Origin: Candidatus Omnitrophota bacterium
GTDB lineage: Bacteria > Omnitrophota > Gorgyraeia > 2-01-FULL-45-10
Assembly: GCA_030695725.1 (NCBI GenBank)
Contig: JAUYPN010000010.1
Location: forward strand, 1 to 16,676
DNA length: 16,676 bases
Reading direction: 5' to 3'
Part shown: positions 6,805-13,911 of the stretch, one piece after another
Position numbering within the stretch: position 1 is the first letter of the stretch
Layout of the letters: every line of letters begins with the position of its first letter
The notes under the pieces: generated by a model
Database searches by the model: none
What the model was told of the DNA's origin: nothing
Seen by the model: only the letters and a program-made list of their open reading frames with translations
Translations under genes and position numbers: made by a program

Positions 6805-7709
6805 GCTTAGAAACGAGAATAGGCAAATTAAAACTTAAGAATCCGGTGATGGCGGCGTCCGGGACGTTCGGAACCGAATACGGAGAGCTCATCGACATAA
6901 ATAAGCTCGGAGCATATATCGCCAAGACTATCACGCTCAACGCTCGCATCGGGAATCCCCCGCCCAGAGTATGCGAAACTCCGTCGGGCATGCTCAATTC
7001 GATCGGTCTTGAGAACGGAGGGCTCGATGACTTCATAAAGAATAAGATCCCGGGCTTGAAAAAATTAAAGATACCTCTCATAGTGAGCATCGCGGGCGAT
7101 GACGCGGGTGAGTTTAAAAGGCTGGCGAGGGGCCTAAGTAAAGTCAAAAAGATATCAGCTCTCGAGGTAAACCTTTCCTGCCCGAACGTGAAGCACGGCA
7201 AGAGAAATTTTCTTATTGCTCAAGATGAAGAGGCGACTTATGAGATAATAGAAGCGGTGCGCGCCTCTACGGCGCTTACGATCATCGCGAAGCTCTCGCC
7301 GAATGTAACGGATATTAAAAAAATAGCGAAGGCCGCCGAAAAAGCCGGAGCGGACGCCCTATCGCTCATAAATACGTTTGTGGGAATGGCGGTTGATATC
7401 GATACGAAAGGCCCGATCTTAGGCAATGTTACGGGGGGCTTAAGCGGCCCTGCCATAAAGCCGGTAGCTTTATGCATGGTCCGGGAAACATACAAAAGCA
7501 CCAGGATACCGGTGATCGGCATCGGCGGGATCATGGACTACAAGGATGCGGTTGAATTTATGCTGTGCGGCGCCAGCGCCGTTCAGATGGGCACTGCTAA
7601 CTTTGTCGATCCCTCCGCCTCGATCGGGATCATCGACGGAATTAAAAAATATATGACAAAAAATAAGATAGAAGAGATCAGGGGACTGATAGGAGCGCTT
7701 AAGACATGA
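6798..7709 (+). CDS. pyrD: Dihydroorotate dehydrogenase (NAD+), class 1B catalytic subunit
   Basis: PyrD oxidises dihydroorotate to orotate with FMN and works as a complex with PyrK. Class 1B features are NPVMAASGTFG near the N-terminus, NSIGLENGG, the catalytic cysteine in NLSCPNVKHG, and FMN-phosphate motifs IPVIGIGGI and GASAVQMGTA. The length of 303 residues is typical. Translation starts at GTG, either 6798 or 6801. AAGGAG at 6787-6792 serves both, and 6801 has the more usual 8-nt spacing. The gene overlaps the pyrK stop and shares ATGA with pyrF. The adjacent pyrK supports the NAD-linked class over the membrane quinone type. Confidence 0.95.
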   Translation: MVSLETRIGKLKLKNPVMAASGTFGTEYGELIDINKLGAYIAKTITLNARIGNPPPRVCETPSGMLNSIGLENGGLDDFIKNKIPGLKKLKIPLIVSIAGDDAGEFKRLARGLSKVKKISALEVNLSCPNVKHGKRNFLIAQDEEATYEIIEAVRASTALTIIAKLSPNVTDIKKIAKAAEKAGADALSLINTFVGMAVDIDTKGPILGNVTGGLSGPAIKPVALCMVRETYKSTRIPVIGIGGIMDYKDAVEFMLCGASAVQMGTANFVDPSASIGIIDGIKKYMTKNKIEEIRGLIGALKT

Positions 7710-8527
7710 CGCCCAAAGAACGGCTGATAATAGCCCTGGATGTTGATGCGAAAGAAAAGGCCCTAAGTCTGGTGGAAAAACTCAAATCCGAAGTAAAGAT
7801 ATTTAAGATAGGCAGCGAGCTATTCACGTCGTGCGGCCCGGATATCGTGGCGGCCGTCAAAGCAAAAGGCTGCGGAATATTTTTAGATCTGAAGTTCCAC
7901 GACATACCCAATACAGCAGCGAAATCGGCCGCCGCCGCGGCCCGGCTCGGTGTCTTCATACTGAATGTCCATGCTTTGGGCGGATATGGTATGATGAAAA
8001 GGTGCGCGGAATCTGTCGCCATGGAGGCGAAGATATTGAAGATAGCGAAACCGAAAATGATAGCCGTGACGGTCCTGACGAGCATGGACGAAAATAACTT
8101 GAAGAAGATAGGCGTAAATGATAACATGGGAAAACAGGTCCTGAGGCTCGCTAAATTAGCAAAAGATGCTTCGCTCGATGGGGTTGTAGCTTCCCCTTCC
8201 GAAGTTAAGTTGATAAGAAAAGAGCTGGGGGAAGAATTTATTATAGTCACTCCGGGCGTGCGCCCCGAATGGGCGGCAGCAAATGACCCTCCGGCCCTTC
8301 GACTTCGCTCAGGGCCGATGGTGAGCATAGCCGAACCATCGGCAGGCTCAGGGCCAATCCTGAGTTTACCGAAGGATGACCAGAAGAGGGTCGCCACGCC
8401 AAAAGAGGCCGTTCTCAACGGCGCGACGTATATAGTAGTAGGAAGGCCGATTACAGAGGCGAAGGATCCGGTTGAAGCAGTAAGAAGGATACTGAAAGAA
8501 ATTGACCCCGCCTCGCAGGCGGGGTAG
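7706..8527 (+). CDS. pyrF: Orotidine 5'-phosphate decarboxylase with in-frame palindromic insertion
   Basis: PyrF decarboxylates OMP to UMP, the last step of the pathway. It shows LIIALDVD, the catalytic FLDLKFHDIPNT, VTPGVRP and VGRPIT. Between PGVRPEWAAAN and DQKRVATP the protein carries about 31 extra residues (194-224), coded by a palindromic repeat (8283-8375). Deleting one ATGACC repeat plus the element gives the family-typical PEWAAANDQKRVATP. This position is the substrate-phosphate (gripper) loop, so activity may be altered. The last residues DPASQAG and the TAG come from a second palindrome (8505-8527). The start ATG overlaps the pyrD stop (ATGA). At 273 residues it is longer than the usual roughly 230-240 of the family. 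The frame is open throughout, with no sign of decay outside the insertions. Confidence 0.93.
   Translation: MTPKERLIIALDVDAKEKALSLVEKLKSEVKIFKIGSELFTSCGPDIVAAVKAKGCGIFLDLKFHDIPNTAAKSAAAAARLGVFILNVHALGGYGMMKRCAESVAMEAKILKIAKPKMIAVTVLTSMDENNLKKIGVNDNMGKQVLRLAKLAKDASLDGVVASPSEVKLIRKELGEEFIIVTPGVRPEWAAANDPPALRLRSGPMVSIAEPSAGSGPILSLPKDDQKRVATPKEAVLNGATYIVVGRPITEAKDPVEAVRRILKEIDPASQAG
8283..8381. repeat. 93-nt palindromic element inside pyrF with ATGACC duplication
   Basis: ATGACC occurs at 8283-8288 and 8376-8381. Between them the outer arms are CCTTCG (8296-8301) with CGAAGG (8370-8375), and CTCAGG (8308-8313) with CCTGAG (8359-8364). Internal hairpins are GGCCCT/AGGGCC (8293-8298/8311-8316) and CCGATGGT/ACCATCGG (8315-8322/8335-8342). 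The offset between the direct repeats is 93 nt, exactly 31 codons. It shares the CTCAGGG core with the repeats in pyrE and the pyr leader. Confidence 0.88.
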
Positions 8528-8531
8528 ATTG
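8501..8531. repeat. 27-nt palindromic element at the pyrF 3' end with ATTG duplication
   Basis: ACCCCGCC (8505-8512) and GGCGGGGT (8518-8525) form an 8-bp stem around TCGCA. ATTG lies on both sides (8501-8504 and 8528-8531), offset by 27 nt. The element supplies the present TAG stop of pyrF. Without it pyrF would end IGSR and TGA (8540-8542), which overlaps the pyrE ATG as ATGA, the same junction as pyrD/pyrF. Confidence 0.75.
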
Positions 8532-8538
8532 GATCGAG

Positions 8539-9156
8539 ATGACGGAAAAAGAAATTTTGGGACTATTCGAAAAGCAAGGCGCTCTACTGAAGGGCCACTT
8601 TAAGCTTTCGAGCGGGCTGCATAGCGAAAAGTACCTGCAGTGCGCCATTGTCCTGCAATACCCAGACATAGCCGAAAAGCTTGCAAAGCTTCTCGTGAAG
8701 AACTTTTCCAAAGAAAAGATAGGAGTTGTCATAGGGCCGGCTCTGGGCGGGATAACGCTCGCCTACGAGGTGGCCCGCGCAGTAGGCAAGAGAGGCCTTT
8801 TCGCTGAGCGCCACCCTTCGACAGGCTCAGGGTGGCGTCCCGAGCCTGCCGAGGGACGCCAGGACGCCAAGATGGTATTGCGCCGCGGATTCTCCATATC
8901 GAAGGGCGAAAAGGCGCTGGTCGTCGAGGACGTGGTCACGACGGGCGGCTCTACCAAGGAAGTCATTGATCTGGTCAAGTCTTTCGGCGCGGATGTCATA
9001 GGGGTGGGCGTCATAATAGATAGGTCGGCCGCAAAAATAGATTTCGGCGCTCCGTTTAAATCACTTGCCAAGATAAATGTCGAGACCTTTGAAGAAAAGG
9101 ACTGCCCTCTCTGTAAAAAAAATATACCTGTGACAAAACCGGGCTCAAGGAGATAA
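8539..9156 (+). CDS. pyrE: Orotate phosphoribosyltransferase with in-frame palindromic insertion
   Basis: PyrE joins orotate to PRPP to give OMP, the substrate of PyrF. The PRPP motif LVVEDVVTTGGSTKEV (residues 128-142) and VVIGPALGGITLAYEVARA are clear. Residues 91-106 (HPSTGSGW... region) are extra and are coded by a palindromic repeat. Removing 48 nt gives FAERQDAKMVLRRGF, which matches the usual FAERxxGKMxLRRGF in length and residues. The insertion is in the flexible catalytic loop just before K111. A zinc-finger-like CPLCKK occurs near the C-terminus, seen in some related PyrE proteins. The ribosome site before ATG 8539 is weak (GGATCGAG). The gene lies 11 nt after pyrF and 4 nt before atpE, and its TAA adjoins the atpE ribosome site. 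Confidence 0.93.
   Translation: MTEKEILGLFEKQGALLKGHFKLSSGLHSEKYLQCAIVLQYPDIAEKLAKLLVKNFSKEKIGVVIGPALGGITLAYEVARAVGKRGLFAERHPSTGSGWRPEPAEGRQDAKMVLRRGFSISKGEKALVVEDVVTTGGSTKEVIDLVKSFGADVIGVGVIIDRSAAKIDFGAPFKSLAKINVETFEEKDCPLCKKNIPVTKPGSRR
8809..8861. repeat. 48-nt palindromic element inside pyrE with CGCCA duplication
   Basis: CGCCA lies at 8809-8813 and 8857-8861, offset 48 nt. Hairpins are CCACCCT/AGGGTGG (8811-8817/8829-8835) and GGCGTCCC/GGGACGCC (8834-8841/8853-8860). CAGGCTC (8822-8828) also pairs with GAGCCTG (8842-8848), giving an overall palindrome. It contains CCCTTCGACAGGCTCAGGG, close to the leader and pyrF copies. All three frames of this strand avoid stops within it well enough to keep pyrE open. 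A further CGCCA at 8865-8869 is out of frame as a partner. Confidence 0.85.
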
Positions 9157-9160
9157 AGCG

Positions 9161-9763
9161 ATGGCAGAAGAGATAAGAGAGCTTATAGAGAAGATACGAT
9201 CCGAAGGCATCAGGGCCGGCGAGGATAAGGCTAAAGTTATAGAGCTCGATGCTCAAAAAAGAGCGCGTCAGATCATCAATGATGCCGAGACGGAAGCCAA
9301 GCGCCTTTTAAGTGAAGCGCGTGAATCGATATCGAGGGCAGAGGAGAGCTCCGGGTCTTCGCTCAAACAGGCGGCGCGCGATTGTATAATAGGATTAAAA
9401 AAAGAAATACTCACCATTCTTAACAGGATAACGCTGTCTCATGTGCACAAAGCCCTTACCGTAGAAGAGACCGGGAAGCTCATAACCCATATTTTAAAAG
9501 ACTGTAAGGCCAAAGATAAGGGCGACGTTATAGTTTCGTTAAAAAAAGAGGATGCCGAAAAGCTGACAAACCTGCTTATGTTCGAGTTATCCGGCGAGCT
9601 CAAGAAGAATCTGGTCCTGAAGCCCTCCGAGGATATTCGCGGCGGACTTACCATAAGTTACGACCATGGCAAGTCCTATTTTGATTTTACCGATAGAGCG
9701 CTTGCCGAATATATAGGTTCTTACATAAGGCCGAAGCTCTTGGAGATATTGAAAGATACATAA
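9161..9763 (+). CDS. atpE: V-type ATP synthase subunit E (peripheral stalk)
   Basis: Subunit E forms the peripheral stalk that holds the A/B head against the membrane subunit I. The 200-residue protein has a long charged, Ala/Glu/Lys-rich helical N-terminal half (residues 1-75, including KRARQIINDAETEAKRLL), as expected for the stalk coil, and a compact C-terminal domain. The start has an excellent AAGGAG (9147-9152) with normal spacing, overlapping the pyrE stop region. It is the first gene of a seven-gene cluster whose order, E-DUF2764-A-B-D-I-K, is that of Chlamydia and spirochetes. No promoter or terminator separates it from pyrE. Sequence recognition of E is weak by itself; position makes the call. 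Confidence 0.85.
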   Translation: MAEEIRELIEKIRSEGIRAGEDKAKVIELDAQKRARQIINDAETEAKRLLSEARESISRAEESSGSSLKQAARDCIIGLKKEILTILNRITLSHVHKALTVEETGKLITHILKDCKAKDKGDVIVSLKKEDAEKLTNLLMFELSGELKKNLVLKPSEDIRGGLTISYDHGKSYFDFTDRALAEYIGSYIRPKLLEILKDT

Positions 9764-9764
9764 G

Positions 9765-10265
9765 ATGTCCGGGTACTATATATACCTGATCTCAAGCCTT
9801 CCGGCGCTCCATTTCGGGATGAAGCCGCCTTTCAGCGTGGATAAATTTTTTTCCATGTGCGCGGACCTTATCTCTGCGGAGGACCTGGAGGCGCTGAGGA
9901 GCTCTCTTAAGGATGAGGGCGAAGGCAGATACCACGATTTTGAAACGGCTTTAAGGAATGAGCTCGTCAGGATAAGAGCCCAGCGTAAACACTTAGACGC
10001 TTCCAGGTTCTTAAGGCATGACGGGTACGCGGACCAATGTATCTGTCACATAGCTGCGGGCGCTTACCGTAACCCGTCGGTGATAGAGAGAGAGAAGATG
10101 CTGGACCTGGACCGGTGGAGATTTTTGGACGAGCTTTCAATAGAGCATTATTTTGATTTAACAATCCTTATGCTCTATGCGCGTAAATTGTCGATACTTG
10201 AAAAATGGGAGCGCATAAGGACCGCGGACGCGGATAAACTTTTAGAGGAAACTCTCACTGCATGA
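9765..10265 (+). CDS. DUF2764 family protein of bacterial V-type ATPase operons
   Basis: The N-terminus YYIYLISSLPALHFGMKPPFSVDKFF matches the DUF2764 pattern of a YY.L..SLP start followed by a PP.S motif. Homologues sit between subunits E and A in chlamydial and spirochetal V-ATPase operons and are thought to replace subunit C, the link between rotor and membrane ring. That role is inference from gene position. At 166 residues it is at the short end for the family and lacks signal peptide or membrane segments. It starts 1 nt after atpE and overlaps atpA by ATGA, so its production is closely tied to the ATPase subunits. Confidence 0.85.
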   Translation: MSGYYIYLISSLPALHFGMKPPFSVDKFFSMCADLISAEDLEALRSSLKDEGEGRYHDFETALRNELVRIRAQRKHLDASRFLRHDGYADQCICHIAAGAYRNPSVIEREKMLDLDRWRFLDELSIEHYFDLTILMLYARKLSILEKWERIRTADADKLLEETLTA

Positions 10266-12016
10266 TCCAGAAGAGAATGGGCCGCATAGTAAGGGTGAAC
10301 GGGAATATGGTCATGGCCGAAACTCAGGACGCAATGATCCAGAACGAAGTCGCCTATTGTTTGCACGGCACAGAGCGCTTGAAGGCCGAAGTCATACGCG
10401 TGAGGGGCAATAGGGCCGAGATGCAGGTCTTCGAGACTACGACGGGAATAAGCGTCGGTGAGGAGGTAGAGTTTACGGGTGAGCTTCTTTCCGTGGAGCT
10501 CGGTCCCGGACTTTTAGGCCAGATCTTCGACGGCCTGCAGAATCCCCTGCCGCATCTCGCTGAAAAATACGGATTCTTCCTGAAGCGCGGCGCGTACATG
10601 GAAGTGCTGCCGGACGAAACAAAGTGGGAATTCACGCCGATGGTCAAGAAAGGCGATATCCTGCGCGGCGGATCGCGCGTCGGGTTCGTCCCCGAAAAGA
10701 TATTCAAACACTACATAATGGTGCCGTTTCAGCTGCAAGGAGATCTCGAGGTCGTAAGTACGGCGCCTTACGGCCGCTATGACCTGAAGACCGCAGTCGC
10801 TGAACTGAAAGATCAGAATGGCAAGCCTCACAATGTCTACATGCAGCAGATATGGCCCGTGAAGATACCGATCAAAGCGTATGCCGAAAAACTCAAGCCG
10901 TCTACTCCCCTCGTCACAAGGATGAGGCTTATCGATTCCCTCTTTCCCGTGGCACTCGGCGGGACCTACTGTATCCCCGGGCCTTTCGGCGCGGGCAAGA
11001 CGGTCCTTCAGCAGCTTACAAGCAGGCACGCCGAGGTCGACATAGTCATAGTAGCGGCATGCGGAGAGAGAGCCGGAGAGGTCGTCGAGACGCTCAAGAC
11101 ATTTCCATTAATGAACGATCCGCGCACAGGCAAGCCCCTCATAGACAGGACAGTCATAATATGCAACACCAGCTCCATGCCGGTAGCGGCGCGCGAAGCG
11201 AGCGTCTATACGGCCGTTACGATAGCCGAATATTACCGGCAGATGGGTTTGAACGTATTGTTATTGGCCGACTCGACCTCGAGATGGGCGCAGGCCATGA
11301 GGGAGATGTCGGGCCGCCTCGAGGAGATACCAGGCGAAGAGGCGTTCCCGGCGTATCTTGAATCGAGGATAGCGTCATTCTACGAAAGAGCGGGCGTCGT
11401 GACCCTTAATGACGGCACGAAGGGTTCAGTAACTATAGGCGGCGCGGTCTCGCCCGCCGGAGGGAATTTCGAAGAGCCCGTGACCCAGGCCACGCTCAAA
11501 GTGGTGGGCGCCTTTTACGGCCTTTCGCGCGAGAGGTCGGACGCCAGGCGTTATCCGGCGATAGACCCTCTTTTAAGCTGGTCGAAGTACAGGAGTTTTA
11601 TAGATGAAAAAGAGGTCTCATACGCCCATAAGATATTGCGCAAGAGCCATGATGTCATGCAGATGATGAAAGTCATAGGCGAGGAGGGGACGTCGGTCCC
11701 GGATTACGTAGATTATCTTAAAGGCGAGTTCTTCGACTTCGTATATCTGCAGCAGAATGCTTTTGACGAGGTCGACGAAGCGACGCCGGCTGACAGGCAG
11801 AAATACATATTCTCTTTTCTGTATAAAAATGTACTGAAACGGGAGTTTGGTCTTACGGAAAAAGAAGAAGCCCTCCATTTCTTTCAAAAATTAAGACAGC
11901 TGTTTAAAGGGTGGAACTCCATTCAATGGAAGACCCCCGGTTTCGAAAAGGCCGAAAAAGAGATCCGAACCGTTTTGGAAGAGAAGATCGGGAAGAAGGA
12001 AAAGATAGATGCATAA
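10262..12016 (+). CDS. atpA: V-type ATP synthase catalytic subunit A
   Basis: This is the catalytic nucleotide-binding subunit of the V1/A1 head. The Walker A loop GPFGAGKT is at residues 240-247, followed by AACGERAGEVVETL with the catalytic Glu-Arg at 269-270, and LLADSTSRWAQAMREMSGRLEEIPGEEAFPAYL. The non-homologous region between the N-terminal barrel and the P-loop, typical of A rather than B subunits, spans roughly 115-195. The 584 residues match the family. The start ATG overlaps the stop of the DUF2764 gene (ATGA), and the end overlaps atpB by 8 nt. Whether it makes or uses ATP in vivo cannot be told from sequence. Confidence 0.97.
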   Translation: MIQKRMGRIVRVNGNMVMAETQDAMIQNEVAYCLHGTERLKAEVIRVRGNRAEMQVFETTTGISVGEEVEFTGELLSVELGPGLLGQIFDGLQNPLPHLAEKYGFFLKRGAYMEVLPDETKWEFTPMVKKGDILRGGSRVGFVPEKIFKHYIMVPFQLQGDLEVVSTAPYGRYDLKTAVAELKDQNGKPHNVYMQQIWPVKIPIKAYAEKLKPSTPLVTRMRLIDSLFPVALGGTYCIPGPFGAGKTVLQQLTSRHAEVDIVIVAACGERAGEVVETLKTFPLMNDPRTGKPLIDRTVIICNTSSMPVAAREASVYTAVTIAEYYRQMGLNVLLLADSTSRWAQAMREMSGRLEEIPGEEAFPAYLESRIASFYERAGVVTLNDGTKGSVTIGGAVSPAGGNFEEPVTQATLKVVGAFYGLSRERSDARRYPAIDPLLSWSKYRSFIDEKEVSYAHKILRKSHDVMQMMKVIGEEGTSVPDYVDYLKGEFFDFVYLQQNAFDEVDEATPADRQKYIFSFLYKNVLKREFGLTEKEEALHFFQKLRQLFKGWNSIQWKTPGFEKAEKEIRTVLEEKIGKKEKIDA

Positions 12017-13301
12017 GGTCTATACGGATATATCTCAGATAGCCGGAGACGTCATCACCGTCGAGGCCGAAGACGCAGGTTATAACGACATAGCTGAGGT
12101 CACGACAAGAAGAGGCACGTCGCTCGCACAGGTGATACGCCTCGACGGCAAGATGGTATCCCTACAGGTCTTCGCCGGAAGCAAGGGCATATCGACGGGA
12201 GACAAAGTCCGCTTCCTGGGCCACCCGATGCGCGTGGCAAGCGGCGAAAATCTCCTGGGGCGCATATTTAACGGAAGCGGCCTGCCTTTAGACAAAGGGC
12301 CTGTCCTGACCGATAATATAATAGATATCGGAGGCCCTCCCGTGAACCCGGTGAAGAGGATCATACCGAACAAGATGATACGAACCGGCATACCGATGAT
12401 AGATGTCTTTAACTCCCTCGTCGAAAGTCAGAAGCTTCCTATATTTTCGATCGCCGGAGAACCGTATAATGAGCTTCTCGCCAGGATAGCGATACAGGCC
12501 GAGGTGGATATAATAATATTAGGCGGTATGGGACTCAAACATGATGACTACTTATTCTTCAGGGACGCCCTCGAGAATGCCGGATCCCTCTCGCGGTCCA
12601 TATTCTTCATACACACGGCGGCCGACCCTACGGTAGAGTGCCTTTTGGTACCCGATATAAGCCTGGCCGTGGCGGAAGAGTTCGCGCTTCACGGCAAGAG
12701 AGTGCTCGTGCTCCTGACGGACATGACGAATTTCGCCGACGCGCTTAAAGAGATATCTATCACGATGGAACAGGTCCCGTCGAACCGCGGATATCCGGGC
12801 GACCTCTACAGTCAGCTTGCCGCACGGTATGAGAAGGCGGTAGATTTTGACACGGCAGGATCCATCACCATACTTGCCGTTACGACGATGCCGGGGGATG
12901 ACGTAACGCACCCTGTGCCCGATAATACCGGATATATCACCGAAGGCCAATTTTATCTGAAGAACGGTGTCATCGAGCCGTTCGGGTCTTTGAGCAGGCT
13001 GAAACAGCAGGTGAACGGCAAGACGCGTGACGATCACAGGACTATCATGGATACGATGATACAGCTATTCGCCAGTTACCGCGAGACCGTCGAAAAGCAG
13101 TCGATGGGCTTCCAGATGAGTGCCTGGGACAAAAAGCTCCTGGCATATGGAAAACTGTTTGAGAAAGATATGATGTCGCTCGACGTCAACATCCCGCTCG
13201 AGAAAGCGCTCGACCGCGGCTGGCAGATTATGGCCGACTGTTTCACGCCGGAAGAGACCGGTATAAAGAGATCCCTGATAGAAAAGTACTGGCGTGGCTA
13301 A
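12009..13301 (+). CDS. atpB: V-type ATP synthase subunit B
   Basis: This is the non-catalytic regulatory subunit that alternates with A in the head. It has the B-family features TGIPMIDVFNSLVESQKLPI, with no functional Walker A loop at the expected place. FIHTAADPTVECLLVPDISLAVAE and DMTNFADALKEIS also match, as does GYPGDLYSQLAARYEKA. The length of 430 residues is normal. It overlaps atpA by 8 nt and atpD by 8 nt, so translation is coupled along the head subunits. Confidence 0.96.
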   Translation: MHKVYTDISQIAGDVITVEAEDAGYNDIAEVTTRRGTSLAQVIRLDGKMVSLQVFAGSKGISTGDKVRFLGHPMRVASGENLLGRIFNGSGLPLDKGPVLTDNIIDIGGPPVNPVKRIIPNKMIRTGIPMIDVFNSLVESQKLPIFSIAGEPYNELLARIAIQAEVDIIILGGMGLKHDDYLFFRDALENAGSLSRSIFFIHTAADPTVECLLVPDISLAVAEEFALHGKRVLVLLTDMTNFADALKEISITMEQVPSNRGYPGDLYSQLAARYEKAVDFDTAGSITILAVTTMPGDDVTHPVPDNTGYITEGQFYLKNGVIEPFGSLSRLKQQVNGKTRDDHRTIMDTMIQLFASYRETVEKQSMGFQMSAWDKKLLAYGKLFEKDMMSLDVNIPLEKALDRGWQIMADCFTPEETGIKRSLIEKYWRG

Positions 13302-13911
13302 AATAAGATTCTCAAAGGGCGAACTAAAAAAACAGAGAGATGCTCTAAAGCAGTATAGGCGCTATCTGCCCACCCTTCAGCTTAAGAAACAGCAGATCCA
13401 GATGGAGATACTGCGCCAGCACATCATGCTGCAGGATGCCGGGGAGAAGCTTAATATGGCCATGAAGAATGCGGCCGGATGGGCAGGTCTCCTGTCCGAA
13501 AAAAAAGTATTTGATAATAGATGGATACGGCCTGGGTATATCTCGAAAAGTTTTAAGAATATAGCCGGGGTGGAATTGCCCGTATTTGAAAAGTGCGGAT
13601 TTATCGCGGCGGAATACGATCTCTTTACGACGCCGTTATGGGTCGACGCGGCGATAGAGGAGCTGAGGACTATAACGACTTTGCGCGAAGAGATTAAGGT
13701 GCTCGAAGAGGGCGTCATGACCCTGCGGCAGGAATTACGGGTCACCACTCAAAGAGTTAACTTGTTCGAGAAGGTGAAGATCCCCGAGGCCGAAGAGGCG
13801 ATACGGCGCATAAAGATATATATAGGCGACCAGATGGCAAACGCCGTCGGACGCAGTAAAGCGGCCAAGAGAAAGATAGAAACGGCGTTCGTCCAAGAGG
13901 CGGTCACATGA
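13294..13911 (+). CDS. atpD: V-type ATP synthase subunit D (central stalk)
   Basis: Subunit D is the rotor shaft inside the A3B3 head, analogous to F-type gamma. Two long helical stretches, residues 1-60 (RFSKGELKKQRDALKQYRRY onward) and 120-200, flank a short middle region, as in the D coiled-coil hairpin. The 205-residue length fits. The start overlaps the atpB stop. No separate subunit F gene, the usual partner of D, is found in the operon, in line with chlamydial and spirochetal operons. Confidence 0.93.
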   Translation: MAKIRFSKGELKKQRDALKQYRRYLPTLQLKKQQIQMEILRQHIMLQDAGEKLNMAMKNAAGWAGLLSEKKVFDNRWIRPGYISKSFKNIAGVELPVFEKCGFIAAEYDLFTTPLWVDAAIEELRTITTLREEIKVLEEGVMTLRQELRVTTQRVNLFEKVKIPEAEEAIRRIKIYIGDQMANAVGRSKAAKRKIETAFVQEAVT

